A DNA stretch of 64,000 nt from Sclerodactyla briareus (taxonomy: Eukaryota > Echinodermata > Holothuroidea > Dendrochirotida > Sclerodactylidae): the NCBI GenBank assembly GCA_026419785.1, contig JAODTK010005576.1, positions 124,001 to 188,000 on the forward strand, given 5' to 3'. A program made the translations under genes and the position numbers. Under the pieces are notes generated by a model. That model did not search any database, was not told the origin of the DNA, and was given only the letters and a program-made list of their open reading frames with translations. The stretch's first letter is position 1. Every line of letters starts with the position of its first letter. Shown one piece after another: positions 1-10,635 of this stretch.

Positions 1-387
1 GTGTGAAAGTTTGAGGGATTGTTGTGACAATGCTATGAGTTGGTGATTATTCCAGAGAGTGGATGTTTTCCCTAGCAAGTGAGTGCTTTGGTGGGTTAGT
101 TAGCAGGTGGGTGAGCAGGTGGAATTGTCAGTCATTGTGTGGGTGACTTGATGGGTGGGTGGGTGTGGGGTGAGAGGGTGGGGGCTGGTCCGCAGATGGA
201 TGAAATAAATGGTGGTTGAGTAGGACTGGCATTCGAGTAGTACAGTTTGTGAATATATCCTGCAGTCTTATGTCTTCCTCTCCTCTTCTCCTGACAAATT
301 GGAAATTGTCCAGTCCAGTCAAGATAATCATTTCTGTCACATTTGACCTATTCTAACCAAATTTCCCATTTTTTTTTTTTTTTTCAG
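1..387 (+). other. Intron fragment upstream of the first CLEC16A exon
   Basis: This is non-coding sequence ending in a strong 3' splice site: a long T tract (about 369-384) followed directly by CAG at 385-387. It contains GGGTG/GGTGG-rich low-complexity sequence around 100-190. I see no gene. The open frames here are short and unsupported. The intron begins outside the window. Confidence 0.7.
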
Positions 388-553
388 GACCTTGAGGTGA
401 CAGGGGACAAGGATGACAGCCGTTCCCTGCATGTGACCATCCATAAGCGCTCAATGGTGTCTCCCCATGCCAAGTCCACCCCTATCCTCAATGCACGCTT
501 TTCTTTCGATGACCACATCAGATGCATGGCTGCTAAACAGAGACTTACTAAGG
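388..553 (+). CDS. CLEC16A: CLEC16A internal coding exon (C-terminal half)
   Basis: CLEC16A (ema in Drosophila) is an endosome/lysosome-associated protein. It acts in endosomal maturation and autophagy/mitophagy, in mammals with the E3 ligase RNF41/Nrdp1. The exon is 166 nt, enters in phase 0 and leaves in phase 1. It is bounded by TTTTCAG before 388 and GTAAGT from 554. It encodes TGDKDDSRSLHVTIHK, then a proline-containing linker, then FDDHIRCMAAKQRLTKG. From memory this matches the human CLEC16A block reading TGVEDDSRALNITIHK then FSDHIRCIIAKQRLAKG, with the same spacing. It lies well C-terminal of the N-terminal FPL domain. The next exon (1,859-2,016) continues the same human block, which makes the call secure. 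The rest of the gene lies upstream of the window and possibly downstream. Confidence 0.9.
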
Positions 554-1858
554 GTAAGTTTTGCCAGTGGCAGAACAATGATGTTTACCAAGTTGTGTCA
601 TTGATCACTGAAATAGAGTTTTCGTCAGAGAATTCTTCGAAGTTGTGAACATTATACATTGACTCAATTCTTTGGCTTGAGTCCTGAAATAGTGACAACA
701 ATTAGCGCATACCCCCCAAAAATGCAAAATGCAAACCGTTCCATACTTACTCTATAAACTGCCCTGGCATCAACAAGGCGATTTTATCTTGCAATACCTG
801 GGAAGAGACGGCGGTGTGGTTTGTGTGAGGTCACAACAGGAAATCGGCCCACAGTATATTGTTATTATACTGACCGGTCAGGTGACATCCGTGATCTACA
901 TATCCCTCTTGGAGAGGGGACTCATTACTGGAACATTAGAGGACAACTGTGGGATGATTATAAAGAGGCTAATATATTAGCCGGAGAAAACTAAATGTGG
1001 CAGTCCTTCAAAGTTTGTGCTTTGTGTATTGCAGAAAGCATTTCATCATGCAATAATCAATTATGTCACACTTGCACAACCCTGCAAACAACCTTTTGTT
1101 TTTCTATTGAAATTAATTTTCCAATTTTTCACCTCATTATTTTCACCTCGGAAAGCATTTATTCTATGGAGAGGATTGCTGTTGTGGTGTTGGTAGATGT
1201 TGATGGTTTATTTGGAGCGAAATTAACAGAGCTCCTGCTAAATGTTGACTTAATCAACAAAATGAAACAAGAAATACATACATGACTTCCCCGGGTTGCC
1301 AAGTGTGCCGTCAGCGTTATTGTTCAATTGTAGGCTAATAACTCCAACTCCACATTGGAACATCATATTGAAATGGGGTTTTGGACTATAGTTACAGTTT
1401 TTCCATTCTCCACAATTTGACCTCTGTTATATCCGAGCCTGCCGTTTGGGCCTTTTGGATGGCGCTGTATGATTCTCAAGGCCAGTCAAGCATTTTCCCA
1501 TTCAACAACCTGAGCATAGCAAGGAGAATCTTGTGAAAAAAGTCAGTCAGGTGTGTGTCTCTTAGGACGGGGGTGCTAATTCTTGCATTCCTAAAGTAGA
1601 GGTGGAACATGCGTCACTGTTTTCTGGAGATGCCAGAAATCAGAAATCTCTTGTTGCATAAGTTCATAGAACTGGTCTTGCAACAAATTTTTGAACCACC
1701 TCCATCCTCACTCATGTCAATTTCTGTATCTACTTGAACAAATGATCAGTGTAGCACATAGTACGAATGACTCAAAATGATCACTCTGTCCTACTCTGAT
1801 CCTACCTCTCTTATGCATCCGTCTGAATAATTAAATCACATTCTTTCCCGTATATCAG
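554..1858 (+). other. CLEC16A intron between the two recognised exons
   Basis: This 1,305-nt intron has a consensus donor (GGTAAGTT at 553-560) and ends in a pyrimidine-rich stretch and TATATCAG at 1,851-1,858. Its middle is an R1 dispersed repeat copy (separate entry). I see no other features. Confidence 0.8.
941..1460 (+). repeat. Dispersed repeat R1, copy 1 (intronic)
   Basis: This is about 520 bp that aligns by eye along its whole length to 2,991-3,600. Shared blocks include AGGCTAATATATTAGC, ATTTCATCATGCAATAATCA-like, TTTTCTATTGAAATT, AAAGCATTTATTCTATGG and GGTTGATGGTT-like sequence, ending with an ACTCCACATTGGAACATC block. An inverted copy lies at 48,825-49,340 and a fragment at 43,950-44,075. 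No coding potential or terminal inverted repeats are evident. The class is unknown; a non-autonomous element is likely. Confidence 0.7.
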
Positions 1859-2016
1859 GCCGCCAGAAGACCCGTCAGGCTCAGATGATCGATATCGGAC
1901 CTCCTAGAGATCCCACACTCCGCTGGTAACTATGGCTCGGCCCTCAGCGCCCACCCCGGCATGGCCATGCCATTCAGACAGAAGCCCCGGTCCGCTGCTA
2001 CCACAGATCGCAGTCG
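1859..2016 (+). CDS. CLEC16A: CLEC16A coding exon with an internal frameshift
   Basis: The exon starts after TATATCAG (phase 1, completing the G of the previous exon) and ends before GTGAGT at 2,017. The first frame reads GRQKTRQAQMIDI, matching human GRIQARRMKMQRI just after the AKQRLAKG block. About ten codons in, that frame would stop at TAA (1,927-1,929). The +1 frame instead continues the homology: DLLEIPHSAG, then PFRQKPRSAATTDRSR, against human ALLDLP and later PFRFYDQGRRGSSDP. A net +1 shift (one extra base, or two missing) therefore lies around 1,886-1,898. The human spacing favours two missing bases. An assembly or consensus error is likelier than a dead gene, because both splice sites and flanking frames are intact. 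Confidence 0.8.
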
Positions 2017-2990
2017 GTGAGTTGTTGATACTACCCATCCTCCGGACTTGGTTGTCTTCCGACACCCTTCGTCAGCTTCCTTAGGTGCCCTTACCACCAA
2101 CACCCTCACCCCCCCCCCCCCCCCCCCCCCCCCTCCCTATACTCTGCATGTGTGCTCCCCATGATGAGTACACTCTCAGTGTTATCGATCTGGAGTTTAG
2201 TGTTTTATCCCATTTGTCCTTTTATCTGGTCAAGGTTATTAGCAATGAGTCAAGGAATCACTTAGCCTTTTTGGCTTTCTGGTTAGATGTTCAGTTGAAA
2301 ATTCTATGCAAGATGTCATGGATAAGGTCATGGAAATCCTATTTTGGTCATTGGGAACAAGTTCCATGAATTGATTGCCCAGAATCTGCAGGAACCCTGG
2401 TAAACTGGATGTCTTTGAACAGACCAGCGGTATCTCCTGCCCCTCCATATTGTTACCCACCAACATTTTCAAGGAGCAAGCATGCCTTTACCAGTGGGCG
2501 ACTACTTGCCTTGGAGTCACTCACCTTCTTGCAATATGGCTGCTTCGGTGAAGACAGTGCTCTCCAGGGCTCAGCAGGTATTTTGAAATGCCAAGCAGTC
2601 TTCAGCTTACAGCCGTATCTTTCCTATCTTCAAAACAGCTACATAGAGGAGGTGACTACATTGTTGTATTGTAGATCAATACATCAGTTTCCAGGGAATA
2701 CATGAATATATCCTCTGCAGGCATTTTTAATCTCCAGGCTGTGGGTGTGTGTCTCCATCTTCGAGGAAGTGGCTGCCCTGGAGGGATACAGGTCTACATT
2801 CTTCTTTATGCCTACATAAGTGATCGCTTATCATGCCGTGTGATTACCCCATCCTCCTTTTAGACAACCCACTCACGATCTATCGGATGGATAAGACGTT
2901 AAACTATAGCCTGGTCATGAGAATTGTCCAATGAGTAGCATCGTATCTCTGGTGTCCACCTGTGATGCACATATCAGATGAGGGTATGTT
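2017..2990 (+). other. Probable CLEC16A intron or 3' flank; poly-C tract
   Basis: The donor GTGAGT at 2,017 implies the gene continues, but I could not find the next exon. A 25-base C run occupies 2,109-2,133. The remaining sequence has only short unsupported open frames. Confidence 0.5.
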
Positions 2991-3600
2991 AAAGGGCAAC
3001 TGCAGGATAAACTATAAAAGAGGTTAATATATTAGCTGGAGAACAACTGAATGCACCAGTCCAAACCAAAGTTAATACGACTTTTTCGTTACGGCGTCAC
3101 AATCCTTTGTGAGGTTTGTGCATGGGTATTGCGCAAGATCGGAGAGCATTCCATCATGCAATGGTGAAGATGTCATAGATACCTTCTTGCACAACCTGCA
3201 AACATCTTTGTTTTCTATTGAAATTCACACATTTTTTACTTGTGAAATTTGAAAAGCATTTAGTCTATGGGAGGGGATTGTTGTACTGGGTCGGTACTTG
3301 GTAGGTAGGTGTTGATGGTTACTTAGTGAGAGAAAGACAACAGAACTTTTTCTAAATGTTGATTTATTCAACAAAATCAAACAATGAAATACTGACTACT
3401 TCCCGGGTTGTCCAAGTGCGACATCATGAGTTATTGCACAAATGGGATTCCCCCAATTTCTCCGCATAATTGACCAACTTCCAAGGCCAATAACTCCACA
3501 TAGAAACATCTGGTGAATGGGGTTTGGCCCTGTAGATATAGTTTTCCATCCTCCTTGATATACTTATGTTGTATCCAAGCCTGCATTTTGTCCTTTAAAT
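2991..3600 (+). repeat. Dispersed repeat R1, copy 2
   Basis: This is the longest R1 copy (about 610 bp), in the same orientation as 941-1,460, beginning AAAGGGCAACTGCAGG and ending in a TATCCAAGCCTGCATTTTG block. The same words occur in reverse complement at 48,825-49,340 (for example CAACACCTACCAACACTACA against the local TAGGTAGGTGTTGATGG). Copies 1 and 2 bracket the second CLEC16A exon. Confidence 0.7.
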
Positions 3601-4290
3601 GATAGTCTGTTTAATGGACAGTCATTGAATGAATTGGCAAGCTATCACTGGTGTTCATCCATGAACATCTCCCGGGGGGGGCTCTCTGGTTAATGGGCGC
3701 TTGGTTAATGAGTGGGCAAGTCGTTTGTCGTCATCCTACGATAACGCTGCCTAGGTACCCGTGCGGGCCTGAACTGCTTCTAATTAAAAAAGTGAAAATT
3801 GAATGAACCATCTGCATAAAACAGACATCTTTTGAAGACCAAGGAATATGTACGTACACTTGTGATGTGAACATTGAAGAAATGTAAACTGCAATTTCCA
3901 CTTGATACAGTGTACGACTGTGGAAATGAGACACATCTGCTATCCGTGTATCACATGGATGAGAGGAACAACGGAAACAGAAATTTGTCATTGGGAGGGG
4001 GGGGGGGGGGGGGGGGGGAGGGGGGGAGGACTGGTTTATGAGATCTATAGAAAATAGCTCTGCTCATCTGCCATGCAGAAAATGTATATCAAAGGTCTGT
4101 AGATGCAATGGCACATTTTGCCTGCCTACATCACAAAGGATAAGAATGAAATGGCTTCGAATATGGCAGAGAAGTTTAGTCTCTGCCAAAAACATTCTGC
4201 AACCTTGGGTCTGAGAGGGAGGGGGGGGGGGGGGGGTTTAACCCCTACTTCCCGATCAACGTCACTGCGATTGGGGGTCCGAGTGAAATA
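3601..4290. other. Non-coding stretch with two poly-G tracts
   Basis: No gene is visible. There are G runs of 22 bases at 3,997-4,018 (followed by more G-rich sequence) and 16 bases at 4,221-4,236. The intervening sequence is unremarkable. Confidence 0.6.
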
Positions 4291-4700
4291 CTAAGCAAAA
4301 CATAACGCAGGAATTTTACCCAGGAGGTCAGGGATTGAATCCTGGTAGGGTTATGCCAGAGACTTGGAGAATGGGTAACCTTCCTTCTCACTATGCAGTC
4401 AGTATGAGACAGGAGCAGAGAGGAAGGATGTGTGAGAGAACTGGCATGTTGTCGTCTACCACAGATTACTGAGTGCAGTGCGGCCAGTGCTACCCAACTG
4501 CCTGTAAAAACGTGAAATGACCTGTGAGAAGTAATAAGCAACCCAGTGTGTAGTAATCAGTACCTCCCTGGATTGGCAGCTCTGGGCCCTTTCATTTGGC
4601 ATCAAATCCTGATAGAGACATCCTAAGAGACAGCTAATGGGGAGTAGGTCCAAGGCTATATATGACACTAATGTGTTGATACTTTATTTAAGGAATAAAC
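4291..4700 (+). mobile_element. tRNA-derived SINE-like element
   Basis: A degenerate Pol III B box (GGGATTGAATCCTGGTAGGG, 4,331-4,350) is followed by TTATGCCAGAGACTTGG and AATGGGTAACCTTC. The 61,560-61,830 element has the same order: GGGTTCGAATCCTAGTC, then TCATGCAGAGACTTTG, then AATGGTACCTGTTGCCTTC. Two dispersed loci sharing a tRNA-like head and body indicate one SINE family. I could not define box A or the exact ends, and no target-site duplication was identified. Confidence 0.5.
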
Positions 4701-4984
4701 TCAACTGGGTACCTTTACTGGTGAATAACAGTCGCACTATGATTTAGCTAAATTTTAGAGCTCAATTCAGAGTCGAGACTGTTCATGAATGAACCAGTGA
4801 GAGTCAACCTGCTGTAGTTTATTCCTATTTTACAACCTGCAAATTAAGAACTACCCAAACGAATAGAAATATCCATATCTCTAAATCTATATATTTGTAT
4901 CTCTAAACAGCATAAATGAGCAGCTAGGGTAATATCGCATTAGTTCGATCGAAGTGAATTGCATTGTGTATCATACACAAACGA

Positions 4985-5385
4985 TTAGCAGTGTGTGTCA
5001 TCGTCTTTCCACAGGACCCAAGACAAAACAATTGCTGACCGTATAGTTTTTGCACTGGCGAACATTAACACTCACCGATGCAACGAGCAACACGTCATTT
5101 TCGACCCGTTTTATCCCCGTTAAGAAGGCATTACGCGCCCTCTGAAGCGCGCCTATACTGTCGAGTCGGCTCTGTGCATGTAACATAAACTTCCAAAGGC
5201 TCACACAACCTTACATTTGCAATAAAAAGTACTTACTGCATTTATTTAAGATGCAGCGAATAGAGCCCGTATTCAATTTTGTGTTTACTCAGAAGACCAT
5301 CTAACTGTTAATGACTGACTGTTATACTGCAAAAATAACGAACGGCCACATGATTGGGATTAGCCAATCAAATCCTGTATACCCA
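4985..5385. other. CpG-bearing non-repetitive segment with promoter- and splice-like signals
   Basis: This segment differs from the AT-rich repeats around it. On the + strand, CTTTCCACAG (ending 5,014) precedes an open frame to 5,120. On the minus strand, two donor-like sites (reverse complements of ACTTAC at about 5,231 and ACTCACCGATG at about 5,072) flank a GCGCGC-containing open stretch. ATTGG and CCAAT words face each other at 5,353-5,375. This could be a first exon with promoter on the minus strand, but no protein is recognised. Confidence 0.2.
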
Positions 5386-6639
5386 ATAACGATAATTTGG
5401 GGTTGTAGATAGTCATTACCTCTTCACCCTACCCTGCCTTTATTTCGAAACCTCCTGTCCTTATACCTAGGACATACCTGAGCTTTACACACTTTAACAT
5501 GGTTTCAATCCCTTTGACATTGCTGATGGTGTTGATGAAGAGAACTAAAGTAAAACTGGCCCTGAAAAGAATAAGTATCTCAGTAAATGAGACTATCATT
5601 GGCAGTTTTTATTGTCTGTCCCGTTTACCAAATATCAGAGACTATCTCTGAACAGACTGCAATTGATAGTATCTCTAGTGCTTTTTTTCGCAGAAGGCGG
5701 GCACTGGAGCACTGACCTTTCGATTTTCTTGGTAATACCGGAACTCTGTTTCTTTCTAAAATTAGGCCTGTTGCTATGTACCGACCCAAACACCGTCTTA
5801 TCATTTTATCTTTAAGTGTTTCAAGGCATGTTTGTGAGTCTGGTAGTTCAGTTGTGCCAGGTTTTACCAATGCCGTAACGATGCCACCTGGCTGCTTTTG
5901 TTTTGGGGTCCTGTATGAAATGGTGTTCTGGGTGGAAATGCTCCTGCTGCCCCGCCCCCCAGCCCCCCCCTCCCACTACTACTGAAAACAGTAGGGTAAT
6001 CTCTGAAGTTGTGACATCTCTTTTCCAGCCCTAGCCCTGTTCACTAATTTGGTTTTTTTTTTTTCATCTACTTGGCCTCCCAAAAAGTTGTGTTTCTTGT
6101 GACTCCCACTTTGTTGCTACCGCACTCCAAATTCCATTCAGCAGCCATTCCAAACTCTTAATGTCTTGAAAACTGTGAAAGGACGAAACCGTAGGTCCTG
6201 ACTCCAACCATCCACATCCTACTAGTGGAGAATGGACATAAAAACATACAACAGCAACGAGAAACCTCCCAGTGGTATGGAATTTAGTGTTTGTGGACTT
6301 TCATATGCCACTTTTGGACGTAGGTGTTTTCCAAGAAAAATCCCTTAAAAGAATCATGGGAAATATACAATGCAACAAATGGTCTTTACACTTGAAACTC
6401 CCTAATTAAAATTCAATCCCCAAATATACTGAAACTAACTCCAGTTTTGCTACTGTGAAGTTTTTCGTTTCTTCTTATAATTTTCATGCTTTTTGACACA
6501 GTTGCAATTGAGAACTAGACCGGTGTAGGCGGGTGACCGCCCACGTGTTATCCCATCCCATCCCCGCTTTTGAGCCATCATTGGGAAAAGGTATCTATCT
6601 AACACACCCATAAAGACCTCCTTTTGGTCAGAAACCAAG
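5386..6639. other. Unassigned non-coding stretch
   Basis: There is AT-rich sequence, a short C-rich run near 5,950-5,975 and a T run near 6,052-6,064. I see no gene, RNA or repeat that I can support. Confidence 0.5.
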
Positions 6640-7270
6640 ATGCCTCATCCCACCAATTTTTGTTGTAATAACCAAGATAGCCTTCAATCCACGCAGTTTT
6701 GTTGTGATACATGGAAGTTAAAAAAAAAAATTCAAATGAATTATGCAAAATTTGACGCCATGATGGCCTTGAACTGAGCTTTTACTTTGTCAGCCCCCCA
6801 TCCATCAAGCTTCGTTCTAATCTGACAAGTTTGGAAAACTGCATAAATTCTTCAAATTTCGACCTCCTATTGACCTTGAAGTGACTTTTTTCACATTTTC
6901 AGGATCACCTAACGTCCCCCTACCCACCAACTTTCGTTCAAATATCCGACTAACTTGAAAATTTTCGCGAAAATTATGCAAATTAATCGCCTCCAGCATT
7001 GCAGTGGATACCCTACTTTTCGAACTCATCCGAATTCCACTAGGGGGCGCACATTGTACCAAGTTTCATATGACAATCGGGTAAAAAGCGGTAAAGAGTT
7101 TTTGTGCTACGCCTACAGTTTCCGGCGGCGTCAGAGCCTTGAACGCGCTACACACCCAAACCATAATATCCCCGGCCACTTCCAGTATCGGCGGGGTCAA
7201 GAACATATTCGCACATTTGGCAATTCCAACCTTCAAGATCCTACAGTTAGTTAAAACCATCTCCCAGAGT
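6640..7270. repeat. Diverged tandem repeat, units of roughly 120-140 bp
   Basis: Successive units share CC(A)CC(A)ACTTTCGTTC(A)AAT-like words, a GACCTTGAAGTGAC / GGCCTTGAACTGAG pair about 120 bp apart (near 6,766 and 6,884), and TGCA(A)AATT spacers. The units are old and poorly conserved, so the boundaries are approximate. Confidence 0.4.
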
Positions 7271-7424
7271 TTTAGACCTTTTCGTTATACTATTGACACC
7301 ATGCAACTGAATCCAATGTTTTCAAACCATATCACTTCAGTCGTTCGTGAAAAATGCAATTTGACTGGAAATATCCCCCATACCTTTTTTAGTCCCAATT
7401 GTTTCCCCCCTTGAATTTGACAAT

Positions 7425-7515
7425 TTTCCCAAAGTGAGGAAGAAGTTTAATTTACCCAAACGTGAGGGAGAAGTTTATTTGACCCAACGTGAGGGAGATG
7501 TTTATTTTACAACTT
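7425..7515. repeat. Minisatellite, three units of about 29-30 bp
   Basis: Three consecutive units of the form ACGTGAGGGAGAAGTTTATT(T)..ACCC lie between 7,425 and 7,515, the first slightly diverged (AAGTGAGGAAGAAGTTTAATT). Confidence 0.6.
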
Positions 7516-8154
7516 TCACCTCGTTGGAAATTTTATGATCAATTGGTTAGAGTACTTACCAAATCTTGAAAGAAGTGAAACAATCAGCCAAAAGGAAAAA
7601 TTGCCCGAATTACAATTTCCTCCTCTTCTTTCTCCCTAAATTTAACAAATATGGAAATGTCTGGATAAATTTGAAAGCAACTGGTTGTCAGCTGGCGAAC
7701 TGACTATCAATTCAGGAAACCTAAAAAAAGAATCACATTGATTTTTTTCCTTTCTCAATTTCATGCAGTGAATTATCATTGATTACCCTGGAATGGTAGG
7801 GAACATAATTCATTTGTCATTCATATCGAAATAATTTGCGGTTTCATGTACCAGCTGACTATTTCTCATATCGATACTAAAAGATGGTCATCCCATGGGA
7901 CTTTGAGCCACAGTTATCCTCCCTTGTAATATATGTTAGGTAGTTAGGCTTGGGTCAATGTACAAGCCCTTTCTCTGACTTGGATGTCAGAACGACTAAC
8001 AACGTGTACCTTATCAGAAAAAAATTACTGAACTTCAAAAAGGAGAGAGACTAGCGGTAATGAAGAACGCCACTTTGATATCCTCAAGAAGTCAAAGAAA
8101 AATATGCCGTCAACCTGTGTAAGTGATGTATGCTGAGTACATGTTCCCTATTGT
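7516..8154. other. Unassigned non-coding stretch
   Basis: AT-rich sequence without a recognisable gene, RNA or repeat. Confidence 0.5.
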
Positions 8155-8640
8155 TTTGGGGTCAGGGTCAAAGTTCAAAGTCTGAAAACTTGTTAACAAG
8201 ATAAATCCAAATGCCTGCCCAATCCAGGTTGAATTTAGTATGCCGCTTTCTTATGGGAAGTTTACAAGCCCATTGTTTTTTTGTTGTAGACAGGGTTAGT
8301 GTCAGGAGAATTGGAAATGGCATCTAAGGTTCAGAGATGTTAAAGTCTGTCTGAAAATCTTGTTTAACACGAAAGTGAAAAATTCCTGTGTCCAATAGGT
8401 TGAAATGCAATATGCAGCTCTCTTATGGGGGTATGGTGACCTACTGTTTTGAGTCAGTTTTTGGGAAAAAGGGGGATATTGTGAAAAATTGATACTTTTG
8501 CTATTTCTGTCTGCCTGGGGTCTGTTCTGTCTGGCTTGTTTTACCAACACCTCCGCAAGAAGATAAAGTTCTTTACTGGTATTGGTTCCCTGTGATGAGT
8601 ACGACATGATCCCCCTCGTAAATCTTGTAAGCATGTGAAG
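8155..8640. repeat. Diverged tandem repeat related to 10,085-10,635
   Basis: Repeated words include TTTTGGGGTCAGGGTCAAAG, AGTCTGAAAACTTGTTAAC / CTGAAAATCTTGTTTAACAC, TTGAA(A)T.. AGTATGC, TCTTATGGG and TGATGAGTACGACATGA. The same words recur at 10,085-10,635, so these are two tracts of one family with units of about 170-300 bp. The minus-strand open frame at 8,302-8,634 is a by-product of this repeat. Confidence 0.5.
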
Positions 8641-10084
8641 TTTAACAATGCTAAAGCTTGATCAAGTCATTAATCATCTGGATTGCGTTTATGCCATCCT
8701 CAACACTTAGTGCATCTACAGGAATTCATTTGTGCGTAACTCTATGCTTTTATTCAATTCCTCAAGTGTAGATAATTGTATATTATGGCAATACGTTCTG
8801 TACTTGTTTTGAATCTTTCTGTAATGTATCAACTGTATCTTGCTACTTTATGTTTATGTTTATGCTTTACAACACTGTTGTTAGCCAAATTTTTCCATTT
8901 AGGACATAATTCATCAATCAATCAGTCAGGAAGGGCTTTTTCTGATTATCCCCAACCATGATATCTTGACCTCTGCCGAGTCATTGCTACTCCTCAAGTA
9001 AATTGTGCACACTCCCGTCACATTTTGAAAGGGCAGCCCTTCATGAACACAGAGAATATTAGAAACTAATACACATAGGTTTCATGTTACAACGAGCAAT
9101 GTAGAAAAAGTGCAATTCCCTTTCTGACCCATATTTTGCTTGACTTCTAATTTCCAATTAATTCTCAATAGTGCTTTGGTCATTTAAAATTATTGTCCTT
9201 TTTGTGCCGGTATTAGATATAATATAATATAATTGTATTAATCTCTGTGATTCAGCTGTTGGCTGCATTTATGAAGAGTAATAAAATAGAATGATATAGC
9301 AAATATATCCCGCCTGCCTGCTATGGTTGACCAGCAACATAAATTCATGTGGGATGGCCAATTGACTACAGACTATTATCATACCTATGAACGATAAAAC
9401 TAAAAGGCTGTTAGGCCAAGAAGTTAGAATGGTTGTTGTTTGGTCTGAAGATTTTCTTAAAAAAGATTAATTATGCCAACATATGCCCAAAACAATTCCA
9501 GATGGAATGCATCTAGTCTCACTTGCCGAATTGAGTGGTCCGAGTGGGGTGTTTTTCTGGTGATTGTTGGAAATTCTTTGGACTATCATCTTCTACACTG
9601 ACTCTTCAATAGGCTTATGCCTGTTGTGTGCTTTCCCCTATGCAGTGATAACCGCATTGGTTGGTGTTGCATAGTACAATACAAGACTACCCCATAGTTT
9701 TCAAAAATGATCTTTCAGCCTGCATAGGCAGTGGTGTAGGGAAAACTATTTGCCCAATGCCCTATGTATGAAGAGCTCCCGTTTGTTACTGAACGTATCT
9801 CAATATCGCAACTGGCAATATTGGTTCTACCTATAATCCAAACTGCATTGCATTGACACATCATACTGAGGAATACACGACATCATTATCATATTGCACT
9901 TTGGCGGTGAATGTCTGAATGAAGTACAAATCAAAAGATCTGTGTAAAAGAATGTATGTTAATGGCCAGTGGGGTCATCGGCATTATATTCTTTCATGTG
10001 TTGGTGGTGGGGGGGGGGGGGGGCGAATCCCTCTATTCCTCCCAGAATTTGGGCCCGTACAAGCATTCTTCCTTAATTTAACTT
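8641..10084. other. Unassigned non-coding stretch with a poly-G tract
   Basis: AT-rich sequence with a 15-base G run at 10,009-10,023. I see nothing else that I can support. Confidence 0.5.
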
Positions 10085-10635
10085 TTTTATTTCCGTGACA
10101 AAGTGGGAGATCTGTGAGGTCATGCCAGTGTGTGTAAGTGCGTGTGCGTGTGTGTGATTCCTGCTTGTGGACACAATAATCGACCCCACCTGGACAGATA
10201 AAGCTCATACTCAGTATTTGTGTTCCCCATTGCATGAGTACAACATGAACCCTACTACGTTTTGGGGTCAGGTCAGAGGTCCTCTCAAGATCACCATAAG
10301 TAAAGTCTGAAAACCTTGTGAACACGATATGTCCAATGGTTTGCCTCTTGGGTTCAAATTTGTGTGTGGCTTTCGATGTGAGTCCGAACCCTATGTTTGG
10401 TAGGTCGGGGGTGATTTTGGTCAAACATATAAATTTGTGAAAAGTCAATAATTTGGCCAATTTTGGCTTGTGAAACACCGATAACTCCACCCTACCTGGA
10501 TAGATGAGCTCATACTTGGTAGTGTGTTTCCCCATGATGAGTATGAACCCTATGTTTTGGGGTCGATCAGATGTCAGCTGAGGTCACCAAAGGTCAAAAG
10601 TCTGAAAACCTTGTGAACATTTATTACATCGGCTA
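10085..10635. repeat. Diverged tandem repeat of GGTCA-containing units
   Basis: Two obvious units of about 300 bp share ACCTGGA(C/T)AGAT(A)GAGCTCATAC, TGTTTCCCCAT, GAACCCTATGTTTTGGGGTC, and AAAGTCTGAAAACCTTGTGAAC (split here only in description). They match the tract at 8,155-8,640. The 183-codon minus-strand open frame at 9,984-10,535 lies in this repeat and ends in a poly-proline run produced by the adjacent G tract, so it is not called as a gene. Confidence 0.6.

Noticed and set aside
9984..10535. 183-codon minus-strand open frame
   Set aside because: It lies wholly within a diverged GGTCA-type tandem repeat and ends in poly-proline made by a G tract. It has no domain or splice context.
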